A stretch of 64,000 bases of DNA from JAGXRK01 sp963714415 (GTDB lineage Bacteria; Bacteroidota; Ignavibacteria; Ignavibacteriales; Ignavibacteriaceae): the NCBI GenBank assembly GCA_963714415.1, contig CAVQOL010000003.1, forward strand, positions 453,653 through 517,652, read 5' to 3'. Of the stretch, positions 8,669 through 18,317 are shown in pieces. The translations under genes were made by a program, and so were the position numbers. The first letter of the stretch is position 1. Every line of letters begins with the position of its first letter. A model generated the notes under the pieces. It saw only the letters and a list, made by a program, of their open reading frames with translations, did no database searches and was not told the origin of the DNA.

Positions 8669-9649
8669 ATGCAGAAAAAGCGAATTTTAAGCGGAATGAG
8701 ACCGACCGGTAAATTGCATATTGGTCATTACGTTGGTGCACTCGAAAATTGGGTCGAACTTCAAAAAGAATACGAAAGCTTTCATCTGATTGCTGATTAT
8801 CACGTTCTAACTACAGATTTGAATACCGATCAGGTCTATCAGAATTCTATTGAAATGCTAATTGATTGGTTGTCTGCAGGATTAGATCCTGTCAAAAGTC
8901 CTATGTTCAGACAATCGCAAATTAAAGAACATACCGAGTTAACTCTTATTTTCGGAATGTTAATTTCAGTAAATCGTCTTGAAAGAAATCCAACGCTAAA
9001 AGATCAGGTCAGAGATCTGCATATCGATAATGTCATTTACGGTCATTTGGGTTATCCTGTTCTTCAAACTGCTGATATTCTTCTTTATAAAGGGAATTAC
9101 GTTCCTGTGGGCGAGGATCAGGTTCCACATATTGAAATATCAAGAGAGATTGCTCGCAGATTTAACAATCAATTTGGTGAAGATTTTCCTGAGCCAGAAC
9201 CTTTACTTACAAAATTTGCACGACTCAGTGGTTTGGATGGAAATGCAAAAATGAGTAAATCTTTAAACAATACAATACTTCTTTCGGATGATCCTGAAAC
9301 TGTAAAAGCTAAAATGAAAAAAGCTGTTACTGATCCAAACAAAATAAGAAAAGGTGATCCCGGCAATCCTAATATATGTCTCGTTTTTTCTTATCATAAA
9401 AAATTCAATCCTGCAGAAATGAAAAATATTGAGAGCGGCTGCAGAAGCGGTGAACTGGGATGTTTTGATTGTAAAATGAAATGTTCTGAAAAAATATCAG
9501 AAATGCTTGTACCGATAATAGAGAAGAGAAAACATTTTGAAAATAATCTTAATGAAGTAAAAGATATTTTAAACGATGGTGAAGCAAGAGCAAGAAAAGT
9601 TGCTGAACAAACGATGAGTGAAGTAAGAGAGAAAATGAAAATTGGATAA
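8669..9649 (+). CDS. trpS: Tryptophanyl-tRNA synthetase
   Basis: 326 residues, normal for bacterial TrpRS. Class I signatures: KLHIGHYVGALENW (HIGH-type) and KMSKSLNNT (KMSKS-type), with the tryptophan-pocket region around DYHVLTTD. The C-terminal helical part carries a C-x2-C-x3-C cluster (CFDCKMKC) as in several bacterial TrpRS. It charges tRNA-Trp with tryptophan. Its last 8 bp overlap scpA, so it heads the chain trpS-scpA-scpB-rluB-dacB-lysS. Confidence 0.96.
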   Translation: MQKKRILSGMRPTGKLHIGHYVGALENWVELQKEYESFHLIADYHVLTTDLNTDQVYQNSIEMLIDWLSAGLDPVKSPMFRQSQIKEHTELTLIFGMLISVNRLERNPTLKDQVRDLHIDNVIYGHLGYPVLQTADILLYKGNYVPVGEDQVPHIEISREIARRFNNQFGEDFPEPEPLLTKFARLSGLDGNAKMSKSLNNTILLSDDPETVKAKMKKAVTDPNKIRKGDPGNPNICLVFSYHKKFNPAEMKNIESGCRSGELGCFDCKMKCSEKISEMLVPIIEKRKHFENNLNEVKDILNDGEARARKVAEQTMSEVREKMKIG

Positions 9650-10370
9650 TCTTTACAAAATAAAGTTAGAACATTTTGAAGGTCCACTAGACCTTTTATT
9701 ATTCTTTATCAAAAGAGATGAATTGAATATATATGATATTCCAATTTCAAAAATCACAAAAGAATTTCTTGAATATGTGAATTTTATTAAACTAATGGAT
9801 TTAGAAATTGCAGGTGACTTTATTTTGATGGCTTCTACTTTGATGCACATTAAAGTTAGAATGCTGCTGCCAAGAGAGATTGATGAAAAGGGTGAAGAGA
9901 TTGATCCGCGTGCTGATTTAATCAAAGCATTGCTTGAGTATAAAAAATATAAAGAGGTAGCCGAAGAATTATTATTCTTCGAAGCTAATCAGCGTAAAAT
10001 ATCTTTTAGAGGTAATACGGATACTGATCCGAAAGAATCTCCTGCGGATTATGAATATTTGCTGAAGAATATAACTGTTTATGATCTGGCAAAAGCATTC
10101 AAGTCAGTAATTGAAGGAATAAAAGAAAAACCTGTTCACGAAATAAGAAAAATAAATATCAGCATTGATGAACAGATTCAGTTTATTCTTGATAAAGTAA
10201 ATGAATTGAAAGAAATCCACTTCCTTTCACTTGTTCAAGGAATGAGGGAGAAGATAAGGATCGTAATTACTTTTATTGCATTACTTGAACTTGTAAAAAT
10301 GCAACAAGTTGGAGTAAAACAATCAATTAATTTTAATGATTTCATAATTCATTCGATGGTAAATGGATAA
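9642..10370 (+). CDS. scpA: Segregation and condensation protein A
   Basis: 242 residues. The N-terminal helices that bind the SMC head start LEHFEGPLDLLLFFIKRDEL, the kleisin signature; the C-terminal winged helix ends in the region IALLELVKMQQVGVKQ. ScpA bridges the SMC ATPase heads and works with ScpB in chromosome condensation and segregation. It overlaps trpS by 8 bp and scpB by 8 bp, pointing to translational coupling, which suits proteins that must be made in fixed ratio. Confidence 0.95.
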   Translation: MDNLYKIKLEHFEGPLDLLLFFIKRDELNIYDIPISKITKEFLEYVNFIKLMDLEIAGDFILMASTLMHIKVRMLLPREIDEKGEEIDPRADLIKALLEYKKYKEVAEELLFFEANQRKISFRGNTDTDPKESPADYEYLLKNITVYDLAKAFKSVIEGIKEKPVHEIRKINISIDEQIQFILDKVNELKEIHFLSLVQGMREKIRIVITFIALLELVKMQQVGVKQSINFNDFIIHSMVNG

Positions 10371-11016
10371 AATATACACTAACATAATTGAAGCACTGAT
10401 TTTTTCAGCTGATGAACCGTTAACTCAAATTGAGATTATCCGTGCGATAAAAGGAATTGACGGCGAAGAAATTGATATTACACCTGAAGACGTAGAAACC
10501 TCTGTTAATGAATTAAATAGTAAATATGAGACATACGCAGTTCCATTTAAGATTAGTAAGGTTGCAAAAGGTTATTTACATTCAACAAGAGAAGAATTTG
10601 CAAAGTATGTCGGGTTCTTATCATCAGAAAAAACAAAAAGAAGACTAAGTCAGGCTGCATTAGAAACTCTTGCCATCATTGCTTACAAGCAGCCTATAAC
10701 AAAACCGGAACTTGAGTCAATAAGAGGCGTTAACTCGGACTATATTCTTAGTACCTTGCTGGAGAAGAAATTAATTACCATTACAGGTCGCACTGAAACA
10801 GTTGGCAGACCTCTGCTATACGGCACTACTGATGAATTTTTGAAGTATTTTGGACTTTATAATTTGACTGATTTACCGAAGCCAAGAGAAATTGAAGAAA
10901 TTATGCAGGATGATGATTTCATCGAGCAGAAAAATAAAATAATGATGAACGCTATTGAAGAGGATCTTATGAATACTGTTGAAAAAGGTAATGAAGATGC
11001 CGGTCAGACTGAATAA
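10363..11016 (+). CDS. scpB: Segregation and condensation protein B
   Basis: 217 residues. Two winged-helix domains are recognisable; the second has the strongly conserved ALETLAIIAYKQPITKPE, then RGVNSDY and GRTETVGRPLLYGTT. ScpB dimers bind the middle part of ScpA in the SMC-ScpAB condensin complex. The acidic C-terminal tail (beyond about residue 180) is less conserved. It overlaps scpA by 8 bp and the rluB start by 20 bp. Confidence 0.95.
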   Translation: MDKIYTNIIEALIFSADEPLTQIEIIRAIKGIDGEEIDITPEDVETSVNELNSKYETYAVPFKISKVAKGYLHSTREEFAKYVGFLSSEKTKRRLSQAALETLAIIAYKQPITKPELESIRGVNSDYILSTLLEKKLITITGRTETVGRPLLYGTTDEFLKYFGLYNLTDLPKPREIEEIMQDDDFIEQKNKIMMNAIEEDLMNTVEKGNEDAGQTE

Positions 11017-11707
11017 GTTTATTGCGGAAAGTGGAATATCGTCAAGAAGAAAAGCTGAAGAATTTATTTTACAGGGAAGGGTAACTGTTAACAGGAAGAC
11101 TATAACTGAGCTTAGCTTTAAAGTTAATCCTGATGAAGATGAAGTTTTTGTTGACGGTGAAAGGATAAAACAAAAGCAATACGTTTATTATCTTCTAAAC
11201 AAACCCAAAGGTGTTATTACCACAACTGACGATGAAAAAAACAGAATGACGGTTGTTCATTTGATTAAGACTAATCAAAAAATATTTCCGGTGGGAAGAT
11301 TAGATTACAATACAACAGGAGTTCTATTTTTAACTAATGATGGTAACTTTTCAAATCTTCTTACTCATCCCAAGAACAATATTCAAAGAATTTATGAAGT
11401 TAATCTTGACAGAAATTTAGAAGATGATGACAAATCCACTTTGTTAAAAGGCGTTTATATTGAAGGTGAAAAAGGCGTTTTTACAAAAGCTGAATTTCCA
11501 AAAATTAAAGATCGCAAAAGATTAATTGTAACCTGCACCGAAGGAAGAAACAAATTTGTTAAAAGAATGTTCGCAGCTTTGGGATATACCGTTGTTTTAC
11601 TAAACAGAATTAGTTTTGCAGGTATGAGCGCTGATATTCCTTTAGGTACATATAGAAAACTAACTACTTTAGAAGTAAAAAATCTATTTAAGAATTATGC
11701 TAAATAA
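10997..11707 (+). CDS. rluB: 23S rRNA pseudouridine synthase, RluB family
   Basis: 236 residues from ATG 10997 (MPVRLNKFIAESGISS). The N-terminal S4 RNA-binding domain is followed by the catalytic RsuA-family domain with the motif GRLDYNTTG, whose Asp is the catalytic residue, and the late motif EGRNKFVKRMF. This group makes one pseudouridine in 23S rRNA (RluB) or 16S rRNA (RsuA); the scpAB neighbourhood favours RluB. Two ATGs (10991 and 10997) are possible; the AAGG at 10985 is spaced better for 10997. It overlaps scpB and dacB. Confidence 0.9.
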   Translation: MPVRLNKFIAESGISSRRKAEEFILQGRVTVNRKTITELSFKVNPDEDEVFVDGERIKQKQYVYYLLNKPKGVITTTDDEKNRMTVVHLIKTNQKIFPVGRLDYNTTGVLFLTNDGNFSNLLTHPKNNIQRIYEVNLDRNLEDDDKSTLLKGVYIEGEKGVFTKAEFPKIKDRKRLIVTCTEGRNKFVKRMFAALGYTVVLLNRISFAGMSADIPLGTYRKLTTLEVKNLFKNYAK

Positions 11708-13205
11708 ACTACTAATCATTTTTATTTCATTTCACTTCTTTACAACTTATGCTCAGGACTCATCAAATGTAAAATTACATGATTCTTTAGCGCTTTATAC
11801 TTATTCCACAATTTCTGAATTTAGCGAACAAATGGAGGATATTTTCAATGATCCGACTTTCAGCAATGCAAATTGGGGAGTAGTCATTCAATCTCTTGAA
11901 ACCGGGGAATATTTTTATAAGAGAAATGAAGATAAATTTTTTGTTCCTGCTTCAAATATGAAATTGTTTACAACTGCTGCAGGATTATTACTTCTTGGTG
12001 AAGACTATAAATATTCCACAAATATTTTTACCGATGGAAATTTGGATGGTTCTATTCTTGAAGGTAATCTTATAATTCAGGGTAGAGGTGATCCGACTAT
12101 TTCAGGCAGATTTCATGATGGTAATGTTTATGCAGTTTTTTCTGAATGGGCAGATTCACTTATTTCTTTAGGAATAGATGAAATTAGGGGTAATATAATT
12201 GGTGATGACAATCTTTTTGATGATCTTGGCTTAGGAAAAGGATGGTCGTGGGATTATGAAAGTTACTGGTATGCCGCTCAGTCCAGTGCAATCTCATTAA
12301 ATGACAATTGTGTTGATATTATTCTTAAGTATAATTCTGAAAAAGATACTCTGGAGCTAATTACATCGCCTGAAACTAATTATGTAGTAATCAGGAATGA
12401 TGTTCGGTTAGTTTCTAAAGATTCAGTTACTGATGTTAGTGTAAATCGCGAAAGAGGAAGCAATGTAGTAACACTTTATGGAACATTCAGCAGAAAGATT
12501 GATTCACTTAAAACTTACGTTACAGTTAATAATCCAACCCAATTTGCAATGGTGGTTCTCCATAACGTTTTTCAGCAAAAAGGAATTACTGTTCAAGGAT
12601 ATCCGATTGATATTGATGATGATGGAAAAACATTGGATTACTCTTCTTTAAAATATTTGTTTTCGTATTATTCACCGGATATGACAGAAATTGTTAAAGT
12701 TATTAACAAGGGAAGTCATAATTTTTATGCGGAACAATTACTTAAAACAATTGGCTTGGAAATAGAAGGATTTGGTACTGTCCAAAATGGAGTAGATGCA
12801 AGCAAGGAAATATTTAAAGAAATAGGACTAAATCCTGAAAATATTGTAATGGCTGATGGAAGCGGTTTATCATATCAAAATATGGTAACTCCGCGGCAGA
12901 TAGTTACTTTACTTAAATATTTTTTTAACAGCAAATTATTCACAACATTTTATAATTCACTGCCTATCGCAGGAGTTGACGGCACTCTTGGCAACAGAAT
13001 GAAAAATACCCGCGCACAGAAACTGGTAAGAGCAAAGACTGGTTACATCAGAGCAGTAAGAAGTCTGTCTGGTTATACAAAAACAGGCGATAACGAACCA
13101 ATTGTTTTTTCTATGATTTGCAACGACTTTAATGTTCCTGTAAAACTTGCAGAAAACATTCAGGATCTTGTTTGTTTAAGACTTATAAATTTCAAAAGAA
13201 AATAA
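11697..13205 (+). CDS. dacB: D-alanyl-D-alanine carboxypeptidase/endopeptidase, PBP4 (S13) family
   Basis: 502 residues. A signal peptide ends near TTYAQ (residue 20). The active-site S-x-x-K motif is PASNMK (Ser86, Lys89), ADGSGLSYQN carries the second motif and VRAKTGYI the K-T-G motif. A ~160-residue insert between the first and second motifs is typical of the S13 family. These periplasmic enzymes trim or cut peptidoglycan cross-links. The gene overlaps rluB by 11 bp and is followed 12 bp later by lysS. Confidence 0.93.
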   Translation: MLNKLLIIFISFHFFTTYAQDSSNVKLHDSLALYTYSTISEFSEQMEDIFNDPTFSNANWGVVIQSLETGEYFYKRNEDKFFVPASNMKLFTTAAGLLLLGEDYKYSTNIFTDGNLDGSILEGNLIIQGRGDPTISGRFHDGNVYAVFSEWADSLISLGIDEIRGNIIGDDNLFDDLGLGKGWSWDYESYWYAAQSSAISLNDNCVDIILKYNSEKDTLELITSPETNYVVIRNDVRLVSKDSVTDVSVNRERGSNVVTLYGTFSRKIDSLKTYVTVNNPTQFAMVVLHNVFQQKGITVQGYPIDIDDDGKTLDYSSLKYLFSYYSPDMTEIVKVINKGSHNFYAEQLLKTIGLEIEGFGTVQNGVDASKEIFKEIGLNPENIVMADGSGLSYQNMVTPRQIVTLLKYFFNSKLFTTFYNSLPIAGVDGTLGNRMKNTRAQKLVRAKTGYIRAVRSLSGYTKTGDNEPIVFSMICNDFNVPVKLAENIQDLVCLRLINFKRK

Positions 13206-13217
13206 ATCGGAGATTAA

Positions 13218-14729
13218 ATGGATAACTCAGTTCAACAGAGCTTTAATGAATTAGTTAAAAGAAGATACGAAGAGTTAAAGGAACTAAAAGAAAAAGGATT
13301 TGAAACATTTGCTTATTCTTGTGATGTTGATTCTGATTCAGAAGATATAAAAAAGAACTTTAAAGAAGGTGAAGAAAGAAATGTAAAGATTGCCGGGCGT
13401 ATAATGGCGATTAGAAGAATGGGTAAAGCTTCTTTTGCTCATATTATGGATCATACAGGCAGGATACAGATTTATCTTAAGAAAGATGAAATCGGTGAGG
13501 TTTATGATGCCTTTAAACTTTTAGATATTGGCGACATAATTGGCGTTGAAGGTTTTGTTTTTAAGACCAAAACCGGTGAAATTTCTGTTCACACAACAAG
13601 TATGAAACTGCTTGCTAAATCTTTGAAGCCTTTACCTATTGCTAAAGAAGTAGTTGATGAGCAAGGAAATAAAATCGTCTATGATCAGTTTGCCGACAAA
13701 GAATTACGTTACCGCCAAAGATATCTTGATCTCATTGTCAATCCTGAAGTCAAAGATGTTTTTGTCAAAAGAACAAAAATTGTTTCTGCTCTCAGAAAAT
13801 TTCTTGACGGCAAAGGATATCTTGAAGTTGAAACACCAATACTTCAACCATTGTATGGTGGTGCGGCAGCAAGGCCATTTGTAACTCATCATAATACTCT
13901 TGATATTAATCTTTATTTAAGAATAGCTGATGAACTTTATCTAAAAAGATTAATTGTTGGCGGCTTTAACGGTGTTTATGAGATTGCTAAAGATTTCAGA
14001 AATGAGGGAATGGATAAATCTCACAATCCTGAATTCTCGATGCTTGAACTTTACGTTCCTTATAAAGATTATAACTGGATGATGGAATTTGTTGAAGAGA
14101 TGTTTGAATTTGTTTGCCTCGAAGTATTCAATACTTTAACATTCAAATTTGATGATAAAGAGATTAACTTTAAGCGTCCCTGGAGAAGACTTTCAATGAT
14201 TGAAGCTATTCAGGAAAAAACCGGAATAAACGTAATCAATGCTCCTATTGAAGAACTAAAACAAACTGCTAAAAAATTTGGAGTTGATCTATCTGAAGTT
14301 CACGGTAAAGGAAAATTAATAGATGAATTATTCAGTTTAACAGTTGAACCGGAATTAGTTCAACCAACATTTGTTATTGATTATCCTGTTGAATTATCTC
14401 CTTTAGCCAAAAAACACAGAACAAAGGAAGGCGTTGTTGAAAGATTTGAAGGTTATATTGTAGGAAGAGAAATTTGCAACGCTTTTTCTGAATTAAATGA
14501 TCCGGTTGATCAACGACAAAGATTTGAAGATCAGGTACGAATGAAAGAAGAAGGTGACGAAGAAGCTCATCAGATTGACGAGGATTTTGTTCGTGCTCTT
14601 GAATACGGAATGCCGCCTACTGCAGGACTTGGTGTTGGTATCGACAGATTAACAATGCTTTTAACAAATCAGACTTCAATTCGTGATGTTATTTTCTTTC
14701 CTCAAATGAAGCCTGAAGCAGATAAGTAG
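13218..14729 (+). CDS. lysS: Lysyl-tRNA synthetase, class II
   Basis: 503 residues. An N-terminal OB fold (about residues 55-160, VKIAGRIMAIRRMGKASF) binds the anticodon; the class II core has motif 2 (IAKDFRNEGMDKSHNPEF) and motif 3 (GLGVGIDRLTMLL). It charges tRNA-Lys. A Shine-Dalgarno-like CGGAG lies just upstream (13208-13212). It is the last gene of the trpS-to-lysS chain; 111 bp without an obvious hairpin separate it from the next gene. Confidence 0.97.
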   Translation: MDNSVQQSFNELVKRRYEELKELKEKGFETFAYSCDVDSDSEDIKKNFKEGEERNVKIAGRIMAIRRMGKASFAHIMDHTGRIQIYLKKDEIGEVYDAFKLLDIGDIIGVEGFVFKTKTGEISVHTTSMKLLAKSLKPLPIAKEVVDEQGNKIVYDQFADKELRYRQRYLDLIVNPEVKDVFVKRTKIVSALRKFLDGKGYLEVETPILQPLYGGAAARPFVTHHNTLDINLYLRIADELYLKRLIVGGFNGVYEIAKDFRNEGMDKSHNPEFSMLELYVPYKDYNWMMEFVEEMFEFVCLEVFNTLTFKFDDKEINFKRPWRRLSMIEAIQEKTGINVINAPIEELKQTAKKFGVDLSEVHGKGKLIDELFSLTVEPELVQPTFVIDYPVELSPLAKKHRTKEGVVERFEGYIVGREICNAFSELNDPVDQRQRFEDQVRMKEEGDEEAHQIDEDFVRALEYGMPPTAGLGVGIDRLTMLLTNQTSIRDVIFFPQMKPEADK

Positions 14730-14840
14730 TCATATAGGCAAATATTAGTCATTCCACATTTGTAAATATTTTTTTATCTTTTATTAGATACATAATACTT
14801 TATTGAGTTTATTTTATTATTTCTATCCGGAGAGTTTAAT

Positions 14841-16445
14841 ATGAAATCAAACCGATTTCCATTTTTAATAATAATATTAATCATTGGTATTGTACTAGGG
14901 ATACAACTTGAAAAGATATTTTCAGGAGACAGTTTAAGAGATGGAATTAGAAAATTAAATGACGTTCTTATTTACACGGAAAAATATTACGTAGAAGAAA
15001 TTGATACTCCAAAACTTGTTGAAGCTGCCATTAATGGTTTTCTTAGTAAGCTTGATCCTCATTCTGTCTATATATCACCGGAGCAATTTGGTTCTGTTGA
15101 AGAATCCTTCAGAGGTGATTTTGAAGGTATTGGAATTGAATTTCAGGTAGTAAATGATACGCTCACTGTTGTTTCTCCAATTTCCGGAGGCCCAAGCGAA
15201 GCACTTGGAATTATGCCCGGTGACAGAATAATTAAAATTGACGGTACTGATGTCATAGGCATCACGAATGAAGAAGTAAGAGCCAAATTGCGTGGTAAAA
15301 CCGGCACACAGGTTCAAGTTACTATTGTTCGTCCGGGTGTTAATAAAGAAGTCGATTATACCATATCAAGGGATACTATTCCACTATTTTCTGTTGATAC
15401 CCACTTTATGTATGACAATCAAACAGGTTATGTAAGTGTATCAAGATTTTCAGAAACTACATTTGACGAACTTGAAGCTGCTCTAAACGATTTGAACAAT
15501 AAAGGAATGCAGCAACTTATTTTGGATTTAAGAAACAATCCCGGTGGTTATCTAAATCAGGCTGTAAAGATTGCTGATCTCTTCATTGATGGCAAAAAGA
15601 AAATAGTATATACCGAAGGAAGAAGAAAAGAATTTGATGAAGAGTATTTCGCTGAAAAGTCATATCCATTTGAAAAAATTCCGATAATTATATTAATAAA
15701 TAAAGGTAGTGCATCTGCCAGCGAAATTGTTTCTGGAGCAGTTCAGGATTGGGATAGGGGATTGATCGTTGGCGAAACTTCATTTGGTAAAGGTCTTGTT
15801 CAAAGACAATTTTCTCTTCCGGATAATTCTGCTTTAAGATTAACAATTTCCAGATACTTTACTCCTTCTGGTAGAGGAATTCAGCGTGATTATAAAAATA
15901 AGAAAGATAAAAATGAATATTATTCTGAACTTTCTGAAATGGATGAAGAAGAAGGAGATAACATCAATCATACTGCTGAAGAAGATTCCATAAAACCTGT
16001 ATTCAAAACTAATAAAGGCAGAATAGTCTACGGTGGCGGTGGGATAACTCCTGATTATATTATAAAGTCGGATACGATCACTGATTTTACACGCGACTTA
16101 TTAAGAAATAATCTCTTCTATCAGTTTGTGCTTTCATACCTCGATAAGAACTCTGAAAATATTTCTAAAAAGTATGGTAACGATCTTGCACTCTTTAAGT
16201 CAGAATTTGAGATTAGTGAGCAATTATTGCAAGAATTCATAAATCTGGTAAAATCAAAAGATGTTGAGTTTAAACAAGATGAGTATAAAATTGATAAAGA
16301 CTACATCAAGATTCGTTTGAAAGCACAGATTGCTAGAAATTTTTGGAAAAATGAAGGATGGTATTCAGTACTACTTGAATACGATAATCAAATGTTGAAA
16401 TCGGTTACTTTGTTTAACGAAGCTAAAAACCTGGCGAATATGTAA
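14841..16445 (+). CDS. C-terminal processing protease, S41 family (CtpA/Prc type)
   Basis: 534 residues. An N-terminal membrane anchor (FLIIILIIGIVLGIQL) is followed by a PDZ domain (about 95-170, GIGIEFQVVND to GDRIIKIDG) and the S41 catalytic core with Ser292 in NKGSASASEI and Lys317 in GETSFGKGLVQ; the 25-residue gap matches the Ser/Lys dyad of E. coli Prc. It would cut C-termini of periplasmic proteins. After the core a ~150-residue C-terminal extension of charged helices is present. GGAGAG upstream of ATG 14841 is the ribosome binding site. Confidence 0.93.
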   Translation: MKSNRFPFLIIILIIGIVLGIQLEKIFSGDSLRDGIRKLNDVLIYTEKYYVEEIDTPKLVEAAINGFLSKLDPHSVYISPEQFGSVEESFRGDFEGIGIEFQVVNDTLTVVSPISGGPSEALGIMPGDRIIKIDGTDVIGITNEEVRAKLRGKTGTQVQVTIVRPGVNKEVDYTISRDTIPLFSVDTHFMYDNQTGYVSVSRFSETTFDELEAALNDLNNKGMQQLILDLRNNPGGYLNQAVKIADLFIDGKKKIVYTEGRRKEFDEEYFAEKSYPFEKIPIIILINKGSASASEIVSGAVQDWDRGLIVGETSFGKGLVQRQFSLPDNSALRLTISRYFTPSGRGIQRDYKNKKDKNEYYSELSEMDEEEGDNINHTAEEDSIKPVFKTNKGRIVYGGGGITPDYIIKSDTITDFTRDLLRNNLFYQFVLSYLDKNSENISKKYGNDLALFKSEFEISEQLLQEFINLVKSKDVEFKQDEYKIDKDYIKIRLKAQIARNFWKNEGWYSVLLEYDNQMLKSVTLFNEAKNLANM

Positions 16446-16446
16446 A

Positions 16447-17265
16447 ATGTTAAAGAAGTTATTTCTTTCTATTTTTTTGATTTTAACTTTTTCATCATTC
16501 TCGTTTAGTATTAATCAAACAGATAAAAAAGTTGATGGTAAAATTCTTAAAGTCGGAGAAGAAATCCGTTATTTAGTGAAGTATTTGTTTTTTGAACTTG
16601 GCGAGATATGCTTAAAAATTACAGATGCTTATGTTGAGAACGGTGATACGATTTATAAAACGATAGCTTATATTGATTCTTATGATGTTCCTTTCGTAAG
16701 TCTTCATCAGGTTTATGAAGGTATTTTTAATCAAAACCAAATCCCTCGTGTATTTAAGGGAACTGTTTTTAGTGATGAGGATACATCTTACACTCAGTAT
16801 ACATTTGATAAAAATCATAAATCAGTTCACGTTTATAGAGGAAGGCTAAATCCACCACAAACCTGGGTCGATTCAACTGCTATTTTAGGAAAAGAACATC
16901 AGGATGGACTCTCAATTTTTTACTATGCAAGAATGAGAACCGGGCAGAATAAGACATATAATATTCCTTGTTTCGTAAATGAAAAAAGTGAAAACACAAT
17001 AATTAATTTTTATAATAAAAGCATTCCTGTTTCAATTGATGCTCTGGATTATGAAGTTGACTGTGTTAAATTAGATGGAACAACTGATTTTGTAAGTATA
17101 TTCGGACTAACAGGGGAGTTTGAAGGTTGGTTTTCGAATGATAGTTATGCAATTCCAATCCTAGCTGAGATGAAAGTGATTATAGGGAATATCACATTGC
17201 AATTAATTGAATGGAATAATAACGAGTGGATGCCTCCAAAATATATCAAACAGAAAAAGAAATAA
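16447..17265 (+). CDS. DUF3108 domain protein, exported
   Basis: 272 residues with a signal peptide (LFLSIFLILTFSSFSFS). The layout of the mature part (GEEIRYLVKYLFFELGEICLK, then FEGWFSNDSYAIPILAEMKV near the end) matches the DUF3108 family, a periplasmic or outer-membrane beta protein found widely in Bacteroidota, whose function is not established. It begins one base after the protease stop, so it is co-transcribed with it. Its end overlaps the start of the gamma-carbonic-anhydrase-like gene by 40 bp. Confidence 0.75.
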   Translation: MLKKLFLSIFLILTFSSFSFSINQTDKKVDGKILKVGEEIRYLVKYLFFELGEICLKITDAYVENGDTIYKTIAYIDSYDVPFVSLHQVYEGIFNQNQIPRVFKGTVFSDEDTSYTQYTFDKNHKSVHVYRGRLNPPQTWVDSTAILGKEHQDGLSIFYYARMRTGQNKTYNIPCFVNEKSENTIINFYNKSIPVSIDALDYEVDCVKLDGTTDFVSIFGLTGEFEGWFSNDSYAIPILAEMKVIIGNITLQLIEWNNNEWMPPKYIKQKKK

Positions 17266-17780
17266 AATTATTTCCTTACCAGGATCTTTTTCCTGAAATA
17301 CACGAAAGTGTTTTTCTTGCATCCGGTGTAAAAATTATTGGTGATGTAAAGATCGGAAAAGATTCAAGTGTTTGGTACAATTCCGTAATTCGCGGTGATG
17401 TGCATTATGTTAAAATTGGTGAGATGACCAATATCCAGGATTGCTCAATGTTGCACGTTACAAACGGAAAATTTCCACTAAATATAGGAAACAAAGTTAC
17501 AATCGGACACTCAGTAAAACTTCACGGCTGCACTATTGAAAATTCATGCTTAATTGGAATTGGTGCAATTGTTCTGGATGGTGCAGTAATTGGGGAAAAA
17601 TCTATGGTTGGTGCGGGCGCTGTTGTTAAACCCGGATTTATTGTTCCTACAGGTAAACTAGCAGCCGGAGTTCCGGCGAGAATTGTCCGAAATCTTACCG
17701 ATGAAGAAATGCTGGAATTTGAAATTTCAGCAGAGCGTTATAAAAAATATACTGAGATCACTGTTAACTCATTAAAATAA
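17226..17780 (+). CDS. Gamma-carbonic-anhydrase-like hexapeptide-repeat protein
   Basis: 184 residues of left-handed beta-helix repeats: GDVKIGKDSSVWYNSVIRGD, IGEMTNIQDCSMLHV, IGHSVKLHGCTIENSC and IGIGAIVLDGAVIG. The family (YrdA/PaaY/CaiE) binds zinc with three histidines; HV in MLHV, GHSV and LHGC are at the expected places. Members may be carbonic anhydrases or acyltransferase relatives; enzyme activity often is not shown. The GTG start at 17226 lies inside the DUF3108 gene and no ATG exists near the conserved N-terminus, so the start is moderately certain. Confidence 0.88.
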   Translation: MDASKIYQTEKEIKLFPYQDLFPEIHESVFLASGVKIIGDVKIGKDSSVWYNSVIRGDVHYVKIGEMTNIQDCSMLHVTNGKFPLNIGNKVTIGHSVKLHGCTIENSCLIGIGAIVLDGAVIGEKSMVGAGAVVKPGFIVPTGKLAAGVPARIVRNLTDEEMLEFEISAERYKKYTEITVNSLK

Positions 17781-17800
17781 TAATATTTACAGCTAGTGTT

Positions 17801-18229
17801 TTGATTAAAAATCTTTCTGTTACGACAAATCATTCAATTGTAAAGAAAGCGGCCGTTCATAAGCTTGTTAAATCCTTAAGGAATGAACTCAACTTTGAGA
17901 TCGACTCACTGATAGTAAATTTTATAAAATCCGATCAGATTCATATGATCAATAAAAAATATTTAAAGCACGATTATTCAACCGATATTATTACATTCAA
18001 TTATTCCGGAAGTAATTCTATACTTGACGGAGAAATTTTCATTTCCTATCAGGATGCTCAGAATAATGCTAAAAAATATGAAGTTTCGTTAAATGAAGAA
18101 TTGAAAAGATTAGTTATTCATGGAATTCTTCACTTAATTGGTTATGATGATACAAAAGAATCTGCAAAAAAAATTATGAGTACTATGGAAAATCAATTGA
18201 CTAATAAATATAATTTTGCTTTATTGTAG
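17801..18229 (+). CDS. ybeY: Endoribonuclease YbeY, rRNA maturation factor
   Basis: 142 residues. The zinc-site motif reads HGILHLIGYDD where many YbeY proteins have a third His (GYDH) at the last position; Asp can also bind zinc and I believe Asp-type variants occur in Bacteroidota. The upstream part has YLKHDYSTDIITFNY, typical of the family. YbeY takes part in 16S rRNA 3' end processing and ribosome quality control. It starts at TTG 17801, 20 bp after the previous gene; no ATG is near. Confidence 0.92.
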   Translation: MIKNLSVTTNHSIVKKAAVHKLVKSLRNELNFEIDSLIVNFIKSDQIHMINKKYLKHDYSTDIITFNYSGSNSILDGEIFISYQDAQNNAKKYEVSLNEELKRLVIHGILHLIGYDDTKESAKKIMSTMENQLTNKYNFALL

Positions 18230-18317
18230 TTGAATATTGATTTGTTTGGAAAATATTGATAAAATTCAAAAAATTCTGTACTCTTTTAACTTTTAAAGTG
18301 GATTTAAATCTTTTCTT

